Part shown: positions 1 to 15,200 of the stretch, one piece after another
Layout of the letters: each line of letters opens with the position of its first letter
Position numbering within the stretch: the first letter of the stretch is position 1
DNA from: Microplitis mediator
Lineage: Eukaryota; Arthropoda; Insecta; Hymenoptera; Braconidae
Direction of reading: 5' to 3'
Assembly: GCF_029852145.1 (NCBI RefSeq)
Contig: NC_079971.1
Coordinates: 4,397,697 to 4,461,696, forward strand
DNA: 64,000 nucleotides
Position numbers and translations under genes: made by a program
Notes under the pieces: model-generated
The model's input: only the letters and a program-made list of their open reading frames with translations
What the model was told of the DNA's origin: nothing
Database searches by the model: none

Positions 1-203
1 ACCTAGACATGGATCTCTACATTTCTGATTACTACAAGCTTCATTCAAAGGACAATCTGATGAAACAGCACACTCTGGTCTACAACTCGGCGGACTTCCA
101 ATGTAGCCAGTGAGACATGAGCAGGTTGCATGGCCGTTACTTTGACGGCATCTGCTGTTCGGGCCACAAGGCGACGGGTTGCATGGATCAGTTACTTGAG
201 GCG
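1..203 (-). CDS. dpy: dumpy exon 30 (partial): EGF-DPY-EGF unit cut by window edge
   Basis: 67 codons are visible: APQVTDPCNPSPCG, GYIGSPPSC, DPY core VSSDCPLNEAC, and the start of the last EGF (DPCLG). The frame is open at base 1, so the exon and the gene continue outside the window. Acceptor ATTTTAG. Confidence 0.92.
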
Positions 204-3200
204 CTAAAATTACAATCATCAGTTGAGGCCATCAGCAATCGACTATCTTCCAACTGGATCTCACTAAGTAATTTAAAATTCATACCACTAGCAGGAGAAC
301 AAATAACGAATGCATTTCCTGACATTCCCGCGGGACAGCTACACATCGGGATGTGATTGAAAACGTTACAGACAGCACTTTGGCCACAAGTTCCTAGACA
401 AGGATCTCGGCATTTGTTTTTAACGCAAGCTAAATTTCTTGAACAGTCATCGTTTAGAACACACTCGGGTCTACAGCCAATCGTTGGGTCTCCAAAGTAT
501 TCGGGAAGACAAGAGCACTGACCATTGTCGCATCTAGTATTCGGCCCGCAAGGTGACGGGTTACATGGGTCAGTATTAACAGGAGCAACTAAAATAAATT
601 CAATTAAGATCCTGATCCTGTTCTAAATGTGTAAAGTTTTACAATTAATAACTTTCAACTTACTTTCAACTGGCTTAGGTCGACATTCAGAGAAAGGATC
701 ACCGGTGAATCCTTCCCGACATGTACAGATCGGAGTATGATTAATAACAACACACTCTGCGTTAAAGCCACAGGATCCAGGACAAGGATCCATACAGCGT
801 TCACGCATGCAGGCTTTAATGCTGGTACACTCTTGATTTATGGTACACTCTGGTCGACAATTGGGCGGTGATCCCATGTAATTAGGTTGGCAAGAACACG
901 AGGGAGTGGTGCCAATAGGACGGCATATAGAGTTTGCTCCGCAAGGTGAAGGTACACAGGGATCACGATTTTCAGGTACTGAAGTCACGGTAGCTGTTGG
1001 TTTTCAATAAATTAAGGATTTGGAAAGAGTTAAGTTTTTTTTCTGGTTAATTAAGTTTACCTTCAATGAAGAAACAACGTGTGAATGGATCTCCAGTATA
1101 TCCAGGTCGACAATTACAAATGGGACTGTGATTAATAACCCGACAGAGTGCATTTTGACCACAGGAATTAGGACAAGGGTCCACGCACTTCTGATTAATA
1201 CACGCGCGGTTCGAAGGACATTCTGAGGACACTAGACACTCGGGGCGACAGTTTGGAGGTGCGCCGAGGTAGGTAGGAAGACATGAACAGACAGCTTGGT
1301 TGTTGATATTTCTACACTGGCTATTGGGGCCACATGGTGATGGACTACAAGGTTCTCTTGCTGTTTCTGCTGCTGTATTGTTTAAATAAATAAGTTTAAA
1401 TTCACTGTAAAAATAAAAATAGTGGACAGTGGGTAGTAGATTGCTTACTGATTAAAGGAACAGGTGAGCAGTATCGCGAAGGATCGCCAGTGAATCCCGA
1501 TAAACAAGTGCAAGTTGGCGAATGATTGATAACTTGACACATAGAATTTTGTCCACAGGCACCAGGACATGGATCCACACACTTTGACCGCGTGCAAGCC
1601 ATGCTAGGAGCACAGTCTGAGTTGACGATGCACTCAGGTCTACAGCCTTCGTAAGGATTGCCTAGATAGTCTGGTAAACATGAACAGGAACCAGCTGAAC
1701 CAGATGCTTTACAAACTGCATTAGCGCCGCAAGGTGTTGGCGTGCAAGGAGCAACTGGTTCAGATGCGAGGACTAGTGAGCACTGAGTAAATGGATCTCC
1801 AGTGTAGCCCGAGTCGCAATGACACATTGGAGTATGCGAGAAAACACGACACATTGCATTGGAGCCACATGATCCAGGACACGGGTCCCGACATTTCTGG
1901 TTAATGCATGCGAGTTTGCTGTCACACTCGCTGTTGCTAACGCACTCGGGCCGACAGTTGGGTGGAGAACCCGTGAATTGAGGTAGACAGGAGCATGAAG
2001 GGGAGTCATTGAAGACTTGGCACTGGGCGTTCGGTCCACAGGGCGAGGGCTGGCATGGATTCGTTTGTACTGGAGGTCTTTCAGCTAAAATAAATTTTCA
2101 GGTTTACATATTTGATAAATAATCTGATGTCTTCATCAAGATTTGATGCTTACGAATGGGTGTACACTGAACAAATGGATCTCCAGTGAATCTATCGCGG
2201 CAACTACATATTGGATTGTGATTGATTACTTGACACTGAGCAGCTAGTCCACAAGTTCCTTGACAAGGATCGCGACATTTTTGATTCGAACAAGCTTCAT
2301 TGGGCGAACAATCTGTACTGACAATACACTCAGGTCTACATGTCGGCGGGCTGCCTAAGTAGCCGTCGATACAAGTGCAGACCGGTTGGTTATTAACTTC
2401 ACGGCAACGGCTATTAGGACCACAGGGTGAAGGTGTACAGGGCTGAGTTACGACTGGATCTATTTAATATTTTCAGTAATTAAAGAATGACCTAGTGATT
2501 TAAGTGGTAAGTAATAAATAAACAAGTACCTCTTATAGGTTCGCAATTAAAGAAAGCGTTTCCTGACATTCCTGAAGGACAAGTACACATAGGAATATGA
2601 TTATAAACATTACAGGCGGCATTTTGCCCACAAGTTCCTGGACAGGGATCTTTGCATTTGTTGCGAATGCAAGCACGGTCTTGAGGGCAGTCTGTGTTGA
2701 GAACACACTCGGGTCTACATCCGAAGTACGGGTCTCCTTGGTATTCAGGTAAACAGGTACAGACTCCTTGCTGGCATTGAGCATTTGATCCACAAGGTGA
2801 GGGGTTACATGGGTCTTTAGGTATTGGATCCACTAAGATAGAGAGAGATAGAAAGATAAAGTATAGTTACAGTTAAAGTTAAATAGTTTAAGAAAAAATA
2901 AAAGAAAAAGAAGTCTTACTTTGTGGCTGGATAACACAATTGCTGAATGGGTCACCAGTAAATCCTTCGGGACAAGTACAAATGGGCGTATGGTTAACAA
3001 CCTCACAACGCGCTTGTATGCCGCAGGATCCAGGACAAGGATCGCGGCACTTTGAACGCATGCAAGCTTGATTGGTAGGGCAATCGGCGCTTATTGTACA
3101 TTCAGGTCTGCAGTTGGGTGGAGAACCGACGTAAGAAGGCAAACATGAGCAAGAGGGTCCATTAGAGTCGCGGCAGACGGAGTTGGGTCCACATGGTGAT

Positions 3201-6200
3201 GGCACACACGGATTCTGGGTTTCAACTGGACTTGGGGCTGTAAATATTTATTTTTTTATCTGCCACCTGTTAGTATTAACCAGGTCGATTGATGGGCTGA
3301 AAAAAATAATAACTTACGTGGAGCAGTAAAACATGAAGTGAATGGGTCACCAGTGAATCCATTTCTGCAGGAACAAATAGGACTGTGGTTCAAAACAATG
3401 CAATCAGTATTTCTTCCACATGGTTTTGGGCATGGGTTAACACATTTTCTGTTAACACAGGCGCGGTTGCGAGGACACTCTGAGCTGATAGTGCACTCGG
3501 GTCGGCAACCAGGTGGAGTACCGATGTATTCAGACAGACAGGAACAGACTGCCTGGTTATTGATAACCCGACACTGGCTGTTAGGTCCACAAGGACTGGG
3601 TGAGCAAAGTTCGGTAATTGATGGCTGAATTATCAAAGGCGCAGGGCTGCAGTACCGGAACGGATCACCAGAGAAACCTATCGCACAGGTACAGGAGGCC
3701 AGATGGTTTATTGTCTGACACTGGGCATTGGGGCCACAGGTACCAGGACACGGGTCTTGACATTTAGTCCGGATGCATGCGCGATTCGTGGGACAGTCGG
3801 AGTTAATAACACATTCAGGTCTGCAGCCTTCGTAAGGGTCACCGAAGTAATCAGGCAGACATGAGCAGGATCCAATGCCGTTTTGTTCACGACACACTGC
3901 ATTGGTGCCGCAGGGTGACGGTGAGCAGGGTCTTCTCATCTCCATCGGGGGCTCTAGAGGGAAATCTTTTTAACTTAATACTAATTTATCTTTGGGTTAT
4001 GGTTAACTGTTACGGCATTTAGTGACATGAGAGCTTACTCAAGTTAAGCATGTGCTACATTTATTATTAATTTTTATTTGCGGGTGAATGCTTGTGGGTG
4101 AATTGGGTCAGTTTTAATGTATAATATGACGATGGTAAGCTTTATTTTGCTAACGATTAATTAATTGCGTCTTAAATTATATAAAATTTGCAAAGGCTGG
4201 TCTTTAGGTCAAGGGTCTAGGTCTAACATCTAGGGTCAAGGGTCTAAGGTCTAGGTTTTAAAGGGCTTTGGTTTTGAGTTAATCACTACTAATATCTTTG
4301 GCAGGGATTTGTGAGCCTTTGGTTAGAGGCTTCGCCACCATTTCAGGTTTTTTTTTTGGGCATTTGATTAATCGCTTATAGGCGTGTGTCATCAAAGTGT
4401 TGAGGATATCTAATATATATTTTATCCTCGCGATGATCAGCTGCATCATTTGTGTCGTTAGTCAATAAAAGCGACACTTAGCGTCTATTAAAAAGCTCTT
4501 ACCTGATCTCAATGACAGCAAAGTCATAAAGATTGAGATTAAAAACTAAATTTAATACCACAACCATCAGCCATGCAGTACCCTAGTGAAATAGCGCACT
4601 TACCCTTAGGAGCAGGAATACAGTTGCTGAATGGATCGCCAGTGAATCCTTCAGGACACGCGCACACTGCGTGATGATTAACTACCGAACAACTTGCGCC
4701 GATACCACAGAGACCCGCGCACGGGTCGCGGCATTTCTGTTGGATACAAGCGAGATGTGAAGCACATTCTGGATTTATTGTGCACTCGGGTCGACAGTTT
4801 GGTGGCACACCGATGTAGTTTTGAGCACAAGAACATGCTGGACTCTCACCGCGGACATTGCACTCGGAATTAGGACCGCAAGGTGATGGCTGACAAGGAT
4901 CAACTGGTTCCTTAGGTATCTCCACTGTAGACAAATAATTAATTAATTATAATAAAATTGTCTTCGAGTTCAAGATTTTAATTAAGTAAGAAATAATAAA
5001 TTACCTGATAATAAGTAACATCTAGTGAAAGGATCACCAGTATTGCCTTCCAAGCAACTGCAAATCGGATTATGATTGACAACTTGGCATTTAGCGTTTT
5101 GTCCACAAGTACCAGGACAAGGGTCTTGACATTTGTTGTTCAAACAAGCTCGGGTCAAAGGACACTCAGCACTGGTGACACACTCGGGTCTACAAGCCGG
5201 TGGACTTCCGAAGAATCCTGGTGAGCATGAACAGACAGCATGATCTTCAACTACTCGACAAATGCTATTGGATCCACAAGGTGATGGAGAACACGGTTGC
5301 TTTGGTGTGTCTTCTTGCTTGAAGGGTCTGCACGCTGAGAAAGGATTTCCTGTGCTGCCTGGTGGACAACTGCACATCGGAATATGATTTACTACATCAC
5401 AGCGTGCGTCAGTGCCACAGGTTCCGGGGCATGGATCAACACAGCGTTGATTGATACAGGAGTTAACACGCTGACAGTCGGAATTCATCGTACACTCTGG
5501 ACGACAGAAACTGTAAGGATCGCCTTGATAGTCAGGCAAACATGTGCAGACTCCTGCATTGCAGAGAGCGTTGGCTCCGCATGGTGACGGGTTACATGGA
5601 TCTTCTGGCTGCTTGGGTTGTTCGATGATCTGAGAGCAAAGTGTGAATGCGTCTCCAGTAAAGCCTTCGCGACAGAGACACGTGGGGATGTGATTTTGTA
5701 CCCGGCACTCAGCGTCTTGTCCACAGGATCCGATACATGGATCGCGACACTTTTCAGAAATACAGGCTTGAGTTGAAGGACAGTCTGTGTTGACAACGCA
5801 CTCGGGTCGACAGTTTGGAGGCGATCCGATGTAATTATTCAAACAGGAACAAGCAGCTTGGTCACCAACTCTTCGGCACTCGGCATTAAGTCCGCATGGA
5901 TTTGGAACACAAGGATCACTGGGTCTTGTTGGTGGAACTTCGACAGCTTGGTAGCAACGAGAGAATGGATCACCTGTAGAACCAGCTGGGCAACTGCACA
6001 GAGGATTGTGATTGATGACACGGCAGTCTGCTCCAAGTCCACAAGTTCCTGGACACGGGTCATTGCATTTATATTTATAACATGCGCGATTCTGGGGGCA
6101 TTCTGTGTTTACTACACACTCTGGCCGACAGTTTGGTGGCGCTCCGACGTAATTAGCTTGACATGTACACACAGCTTGACTGTTTATCGTACGACAGAGA

Positions 6201-9200
6201 CTGTTAGGACCACAAGGAGATGGATTGCATGGATCTAGACTCACTCCGGGAGTAGTTGATTCTTGCTGAAGTGTACAGGAAGTGAAAGGATCACCAATAA
6301 ATCCTGGCAAACATGTGCAAGTTGGTATGTGATTAATAACTGAGCACTGAGCTTGAGTACCACAGACTCCAGGACATGGATCTTGGCATTTATTTCTCTC
6401 ACAAGCTTTGTTCGTTGGACAGTCGGAGCTGAGAATACATTCTGGTTGACAGCCTTCGTAAGGATTGCCGTGATAGTCATCAATACAAACACAAGCACCT
6501 GCGTTATCTCGTTGCTGACAGATCGCATTGGGTCCACAAGGTGATGGCTCGCATGGATTGATCGTTTCTTCTTGTTCAATCATACATTGGACAAATGGAT
6601 TGCCTGTGTAACCGCTCGTGCAGCTGCAAGTGACTGCGTGATTTATGACACGACACTCAGCGAAGTCTCCGCAGGATCCTGGGCATGGATCTACGCAGCG
6701 CGAGTTGATGCAAGCTTGGTTGGAAGGACAGTCTGGGTTGATTAGACACTCTGGTCGACATGAAGGCGGAGATCCGATGTAATTTGGTAAGCATGAGCAT
6801 GAAGGAATTCCATTGATGCTTTGGCACTGAGCATTTGGCCCACATGGTGATGGTGAGCAAGGATCTTCTGGTACTTTGGGTTCAACTTTTACAGGAATTT
6901 CGTAGCAGCTTCTGAATGGATCTCCAGTTTGTCCAGGTGGACAACTGCATATTGGTGAGTGATTTATGACTTCACATCGCGCACTGAGACCACAAGAACC
7001 AAGACATGGATCCGTACATTTATTACTGATGCACGCGCGTGTTGGCGGGCATTCAGAGCTCATCAGACACTCAAGACGACATAATGGCGGTGTTCCCAAG
7101 TATCCTGTGAGACAGGAACAGACTGGATGATTATCAATATTGCGGCACTGGCTATTAGGTCCACAAGGTGACGGTGAACAAGGATCTGGCCTGTCTTCCG
7201 GTTTTTGTGGCTGTACTCTGCAATTGACAAACGGATCTCCAATAAATCCTTGACGACATGAGCAAACTGGTATATGATTTACAACATCACACTCCGCATT
7301 CTGGCCACATCTTCCTGGACAAGGATCAACACACTTGTTACGAAGACATGACTTATCTCTGGGACATTCAGAGTTTAGTACACACTCAGGTCGACACTCT
7401 TCATAAGGATTTCCAAAGTACTCTGGCAAGCATTCGCAATCACCAGCTCTGCAGATGGCATTAGGTCCACACGGCGAAGGACTGCAAGGATCTGATTGTT
7501 GTGGCGCTTGCGTACTCGGTGGAACGAGTGAGCACTCAGTGAAAGGATCACCAGTGAATCCTTGCATGCACGTGCAAACTGGAATGTGATTTAAGACATG
7601 ACATTGAGCATTGAAACCGCAAGACCCGGCACAGGGATCCTGGCACCGTTGGTTAACACAAGCTAGATGACTCTTGCACTCTGAACTGATGATACACTCA
7701 GGTCGACATTCAGGTGGCACTCCAACATAATTAGGAAGACATGAGCAAGCTGGATTACCAAAGACTATTTGACACTGTGAGTTAGGGCCACATGGTGATG
7801 GCGTACAAGAAGGCGGCCTTTCTGTCGAAGTTACTTCCACTGCAGTCTGCTGCGTGCAAAGTATAAATGGATCTCCAGTCAATCCAACAGGACATGTGCA
7901 TATTGGATTGTGATTTTTAGTCGTACACTGCGCGCGAACGCCGCAGGTATTTGGACAGGGATCAGCGCACTTTTTATTGATGCAGGCAAGATGAACTGGA
8001 CACTCTGCATTGACAACACACTCGGGCCGGCAAGATGGAGGTGTTCCAACGTAGTCTGGTAGACATGTACAAACTGCTTGACCATTTACAGTCCGGCATT
8101 TGCTATTAGGGCCACACGGTGATGGAGAACAAGGATCCTGAGGTATCGGAAGTTCTTTAGGCTCTTCACTGCAAGCGTAAAATGGATCTCCAGTGTATCC
8201 AGGTGGACATTGACATTTAGGCACATGATTTTCTACTTGGCAAATAGAGAAAGCTCCACATGTTCCTTGGCATGGGTTAGTACACTTGAACCCAACGCAC
8301 GCAAGATGTGGAACACAGTCATCATTTACTTCACATTCACGATGACATCCTCGGCGACTGTCATAAGGATCGCCGATAAAATCTGCTGGACAGGCACAAG
8401 CTCCCGCGCCGTTGCGTTCTCTGCACTGTGCGTTTGGTCCACAAGGGTTTGGTAAGCAGGGATTTGATGGTCCAGGTTCAGGTATTGATGGCAGTATTGG
8501 TGTGCACTGAGTACTTGGATCTCCGGTGTACCCTTCAGAGCATGAGCAAACTGGAGAATGATTCAGGACTGAACATCTTGCCATGTCTCCACAAGCACCT
8601 GGACAAGGATTCTTGCATCGTTGATTAATACATCCCATCGTTGATGGACATTCTGAGTTGTCTCTACATTCAGGTCGACAGTTTGGTGGTCTACCCAAAA
8701 AGTTTGGTGAGCAAGAGCAAGCTGGCTGTGAACCAACAACTTTGCACTGTGAATTAAGACCACAGGGATTAGGTGAGCAAGGATCACTATCTTCTTTTGA
8801 AGGTCCAGGTGGTATTATCTCAGCTTTGCTGCAAGCAACAAATGGATCTCCAGTATAACCATTAGCACAAGTACATATTGGACTATGATTAACGACCAGG
8901 CACTTGGTGTTCTCTCCACAAGCTGACTGACAAGGATTTATACATTTATTATTCACGCAAGCTTTGCTTCTTGGACATTCTGTGCTGATTGTGCACTCGG
9001 GTCTGCATGTTGGAGGGGTTCCAATGAATCCACTCTTGCATGAACAAACTGCATGGCCGTTCAATGTCCTACAGTTGCTGTTTGGTCCACAAGGTGAAGC
9101 TTCACATGGATCAGTAACTGGAGACTTTGTCACAACTTCCAGTACTGAGCAGCCAACCGTAGGATCTCCAGAGTATCCAGCCACACACGTACATGACGGC

Positions 9201-12200
9201 GCGTGATTGACTACCCGACAGGAGGCATTGGGACCACAGGTTCCAGCACATGGATTGATACATTTATTTCTCAAACAAGCCTTCGTTCTTCCACAGTCGT
9301 TATTTGTCACACACTCAGGTCTGCAACCAGTATACGGATCTCCAAAGTACTCAGGCATACAAGAACAAGATCCAGCTCCATTTCTTTCATTGCAAACAGC
9401 ATTAGCCCCACATGGAGAAGGATCACAAGGTGTCCTTGGCTTCTCTGTAGTATAAGGCTCCTGCAGTTGAGGTGTGCATTCAACAAATGGATTACCAGTG
9501 AATCCTGGATTACAATTACATACTGGATTATGTTTAACGACATTACAGAATGTGTTGACTCCACAAGATCCAGGACAAGGATCAGCACATCGTTCTCTCT
9601 GACAAGCTAAATTACCAGGACACTCTTCATTGATAACACACTCGGGTCTACAGTTGGGAGCTCTGCCGACGTAGTTAGGAAGACAAGAGCAAGCTGGGAA
9701 TCCATCTATCACCCGACACTGTGAGTTTGGTCCACAAGGCGAAGGTACACATGGATTACCACCCGGTTCTGGACCGGGTGTCTTTGGTTCTTCTTTAAGA
9801 CATCCTGAGAATGGATCACCAGTGTAGCCGTTCATACAAATGCAAACTGGGTTGTGATTGATGACTTGGCAACGAGCATTTACTCCACAAGTTCCAACAC
9901 ACGGATCTTCGCAGCGTTGGTTGATACAAGCCTTGTTCTGAGCGCAGTCAGTGCTGATTACACACTCAGGTCTACAAGTTGGTGGACTTCCGATGGTTCC
10001 GGGTTGACATGAGCAGACTGCATGGAAGTCGATGACCCGGCAGTTGCTGTAAGGTCCGCAAGGTGATGGTTCACAAGCGTCTTCAGGACTTGGCGGTACT
10101 GGTTGTGGTACGTAGCAAGATGTTAACGCATTGCCAGTGTAACCTGACAGGCAGCTACATGAAGGTTGATGATTAAATACTTGACACTGAGCGTTAAGTC
10201 CACACGCACCGACACAGGGATCTTTGCACTTGTTGTTTAAGCAGGCCTTCGAGTGAGGACAGTCGGAATTTTGAACACACTCAGGTCTGCAGCCTTCATA
10301 CGGATCTCCAGTGTAATCTGGCAAGCATGTGCATGAGCCAGCGCCATTTCTTTCATTGCAAATTGCATTAGAACCGCAGGGAGATGGATTGCAAGGTTCA
10401 CTTGGAGGCGCTACTGGTGTCATTTCTCGTGGATTACATGCCGAGAAGGGGTCGCCTTCGAATCCTTCTTGACACTGACAAATTGGCCGATGGTTTCTGA
10501 CAATACAGTTGGCATTGATGCCGCATGAACCGACACATGGATTCACGCAGCTGTTTTGCAGACACGCGAGGTAGTTAGGACAGTCTTGATTAATTAGACA
10601 CTCGGGTCTGCAATTTGGTGGGGCGCCAAACATTCCCGTGAGACATGAACAAACTGGACGATCATTCTGGACCCGGCACTGGGCATTTGGTCCACATGGT
10701 GAAGGCACACATGGATTAGTTGGCTCAACTTCTTTAGGAATTTCAGTACACTGGACAAATGGATCTCCTGCGTGTCTTTCTGGACAGCTGCATATTGGAT
10801 TGTGATTGCTGACTTGACAGAGCGCGCTGTATCCACAAACTCCTTGGCAAGGATCGCTGCATTTTTGATCGATGCAAGCAAGATGTGGTGCACATTCTGA
10901 GCTAACGAGACACTCTGGTCTACATGATGGTGGAGTTCCTCTGTATCCTGGACTGCAGGAGCAGACCGCACGATCGTTGGCTACTCTGCAGATACTATAC
11001 GGGCCGCATGGTGATGGTGTGCAAGGATTCTGTGGTGGAACGTTTACTTTTTCAATTTTACAGGTCTGGAATGGATCTCCCGAGTATCCTGGAAGACATG
11101 AACATGTGGGGATGTGATTGGATACTTCGCATTGAGCATTGAAGCCACAGATTCCTGGACACGGGTCTCTGCAGTGTTGATTCAAACAAGCCAGATGATT
11201 AGCACAGTCCGAGTTTATCATACACTCTGGTTTACAACCACCGACATAAGGATTACCAACGTACGGTGGTATGCAAGTACATCTTGAGACTCCATTGACT
11301 ACGTTGCAGATCGCATTGTTGCCGCAAGGTGATGGATTGCACGGATCTTCAGGCACTGCAGGTTGAACAGGAACTGGAGTACAACCAACGAAGGCATCAC
11401 CTTCGTAGCCGGGTTTACATGAACAGTAAGGCGTGTGATTGATGATAGCGCACTCAGAATTGGGTCCACAGCTGTGAGGACAAGGATGAATACATTTATT
11501 GGCCACGCAAGCCTGGTCGATTGGACATTCCTGACTAATAAGACATTCTGGTCTACAGTTTGGTGGGCTACCGATGAAAGTACTCTGACATGAACACACT
11601 GGGCGGCCCATCTTCACTTGGCAGACTGAGTGAGGTCCACATGGAGATGGATGACATGAGGATATTGGCTCCAGGTCTTTTTCTTCTATTGGAAGACAAG
11701 CGACGAACGGATCTCCTTGATAAGTTGCTGGACAGCTGCAGACTGGATTGTGATTTATGACTGAACACAAAGCACCGTGACCACAGATTCCGTGACAAGG
11801 ATTCACACATTTGTTGTTGATGCAAGCTTGGATTTGAAGACAGTCTGAGCTGACGATACATTCTGGGTTACAGAGTGGTGGACTTCCGCGGAAGTCTGGT
11901 AGACATGAGCAAGTCGCGTAACCCAGTGGTGATATGAGACATCTGCTGTTCGGCCCGCAAGGTGATGGGTCGCATGGATTTGTCTGAGGGATCGATACGA
12001 TTCCTGTTTCTTTATGTGGATAGCAATGGACGAATGGGTCTCCAGACAAATGAGCGTCACAGTAACAAACTGGGTAGTGATTTATTACGTCGCAGGAAGC
12101 TCCAGTTCCACATGCGCTGTGACATGGGTCAACGCACTTGTGATTCGAGCAGGCTTTGATCAACGAACAGTCGGAATTTTGTACACACTCGACATGACAA

Positions 12201-15200
12201 GCAAAGAACGGATTGCCTGAGTAGCCTTCCATACACTCGCAAGTAGTGGCTCCGTGATTCTCGCGGCAAATTGCATTAGCTCCGCACTGAGTAGTACTGC
12301 AGGGGTCGCGGTGTTCGACGTCTTCAGGAATACATCCTTGGTAAGGATTGCCGAAAAGTCCGATAGGGCAACTGCAGACTGGCTGATGCCAGATAACTTC
12401 ACAGTTAGCATTGACTCCACACGTTCCCAGACAAGGATCTGCGCACTTCCAACCAATACACGCGTGATCGAATGGACAGTCGCTGTTGCAAAGACACTCC
12501 GGACGACACCAAGAATTGTCTTGAACATCGCAGCCTCCGCACATGGCAACCTGGTCGGTGTAAGTCTCGCAGTAATCGAATTGTCCGCACGGAGACGGCG
12601 AGCATGGATGTGTAATATTAGGATATTTGTCCATGACAATACTAGGTTTAGGTGAACAGCGTATGAATGGATTACCGAAGTAATTTTGTTGACAAAGGCA
12701 AGTCGCGGTGTGATACGAAACTCTGCACTCGGCATTGATACCACAAATATTGCCAAGACTGCATGGATTCACGCACTTCATGTTCAAGCAAGCTTTGTCA
12801 TTAGAACAATCAGAGTTTATCATACACTCTGGATGACAACCAGTCTGAGGATCACCCAAGAAGTCAGGAAGACATGAACAGACTGCGCGATTCTGCAATA
12901 CTTGACACAAAGTGTTCTGACCACATGGATTTGGATAGCAGGGATTCTTCACTGGCTCTGGTACCATCGGAGCCGAGCATCTGAGTATTGGGTTACCGTA
13001 GAGTCCTTCTCTGCAGTAACAAACTGGGTGATGTAAGTCCACACGACAATTAGCATTGACTCCGCAAGCTCCATTGCAAGGATTCTGACACTTGTGACCG
13101 ATGCAAGCGTGTGTTAACAAACAGTCATCGTCTTTAGTGCACTCGAAGCTATCGCAGCCAGCTGGACTCGTTGGATCTCCAGAAGTACCTGGTGAACACT
13201 CGCAGATTGCTTTATTGGAACTGGTCACTCGGCAGATGGCATTGCGTCCGCATGGGTTCGGTTGGCAAACACTGTTCGGTGGTTCATAGCATCCTACATA
13301 AGGATTACCAGTAAATCCTTGCTTACAGTAACACTGTTCGCGATTTTCTGATACATAGCAGTCTGAATTGGCTCCACAAGGCCCAGGTTGACACAATGGC
13401 ACTACACTACTGACAGCACACTCTTTATATGGATTACCGACAGTATTTTCCGGACAGTAGCACGGTGGCGAACGATTAGTATCGCAGACAGCGCCGTAGC
13501 CACAAGGATTAGGTTCACACGGATGTGTCTGCTCGACGCAGCCTCTGATAGTATTTGGACTGTCAATAAAACCTGGAAGACACGTGCATTTAGCGATTCC
13601 ATTATCCAAAATATTGCACCTAGTATTAGGACCGCAAGGTGATGGCTCGCAAGAATTATCCGGCAGCAAGCATGGACTCGCCGGAGGATTTCCTTCGTAA
13701 CCTGGAACACAGAAGCACGTGATCTGGCCTTGGATAACCCGACAGCCTGAGTTGGGACCGCATGGGTTTCCTTGACACTTGTCACCTTCAGGTACGCAGT
13801 GCTCGAACGGATTTCCGGTCATTCCTTTAGGGCAGAAGCATATTGGATCTCCATTGTCCACTTCGCACATCGCTTCCAAACCGCACGGGTTTGGAACACA
13901 AGGATTCGATGTCCCGAATCCGGATTCTTCGCATGCTACCTGCGGGTTTCCTTGATATCCTGGCAAGCATCTGCATCTTGCAGTATGATCTTCAGCATAA
14001 CATTCCGCGTTGCTACCGCAACTGTCTTCAAAGCACGGATTTATGCATCTGCGATTCAGTCGGTCGCATAATTTATTAGGTGGACAATCTTCATTGTACT
14101 GACATACGTCTCCAGTGCTCGATACTGCGATTTAAAATACAATTATAATTATAAGTATCTACTAAATTAATAAACATATCATCAAATACTCACCAGGCTT
14201 ACAAAGACTGAATCCATTGCCATGATATCCTTCTTCGCAGCTGCAATCAGCGCCATGGTTGGTATTTATGCAGACAGCATGAGCAGCACAAGGATTCCTG
14301 ATGAGACAGGGCTCTTGGCAAATATGTCCGACGCAGGTCTCCGTCAGCGTGCAATCTCTGTCACTAGTGCAACCAGCTAAGAAAATAGATAAAGGCGAAG
14401 GTGCCCATAAAGACCCAGTGCAAACTCGAAGAAGAAGTACCAGAGTGTAAATATTATAATAAATAAATAACAATTTAAATCTTAAGACAATTTAAATTCT
14501 TCGAGTTATCAAACAATGTGCCGGTGTCATGTGTCAAAATTTTACACGTGACAAAATTATTTTTTATTTCAAATTGTGTATAAAACATTTCTTTCATCTG
14601 CATTTAATTTATTGTATTTACACTGCATATATATACAAGTGATAATGAAAATAAATATACCTTTTATACAAGAGTTCGTCGACGGATCACACTGGTGTCC
14701 TGGTGGGCAGTACGGGCATCCGGGTGATTTGTCATCAGCTACAAGTAAAATAAAATTTTTTTACAGCAGATCTAATCAGGATGTGAAGAAAATTGATGGA
14801 GATAAAAAATCTGATGGTCGGTTACCTTTGACGCAAACTGGCCGGTGGTCCTGGACATGACATTCCTCGACGTAATCGCAGGGATTTCCAAGAGTACAAG
14901 GATTCAAACACTGGTTATTTATGCAGGCGAGTTGCGAAGGACAGTCGTCGTGCTGCGTACACTTGACATCTATTAAAATGAATACTAATTAGACTCGATC
15001 GTTGGTAACTAGAGTACTGTTTAAATAGTAAATAATTATTCAGGGATTTATTATTTAAAAATAAAATATACTCAAGTTCTACGTGAATTTAATAGTTATT
15101 AAAAAAGCCCAAATGCTGGAGAATAAGATAAAGGACAGAGTAAGTGGAGATTTTCTTCAGCGTACTGATAAAAGGGTCAAGACTGTCCCAGTATAGGGCT

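Noticed and set aside
5384..13785. Numerous 60-200 codon frames on the plus strand and in other minus frames over the dumpy exons
   Set aside because: Shadows of the highly repetitive EGF/DPY coding frame: they recur with the unit period and have no independent signals.
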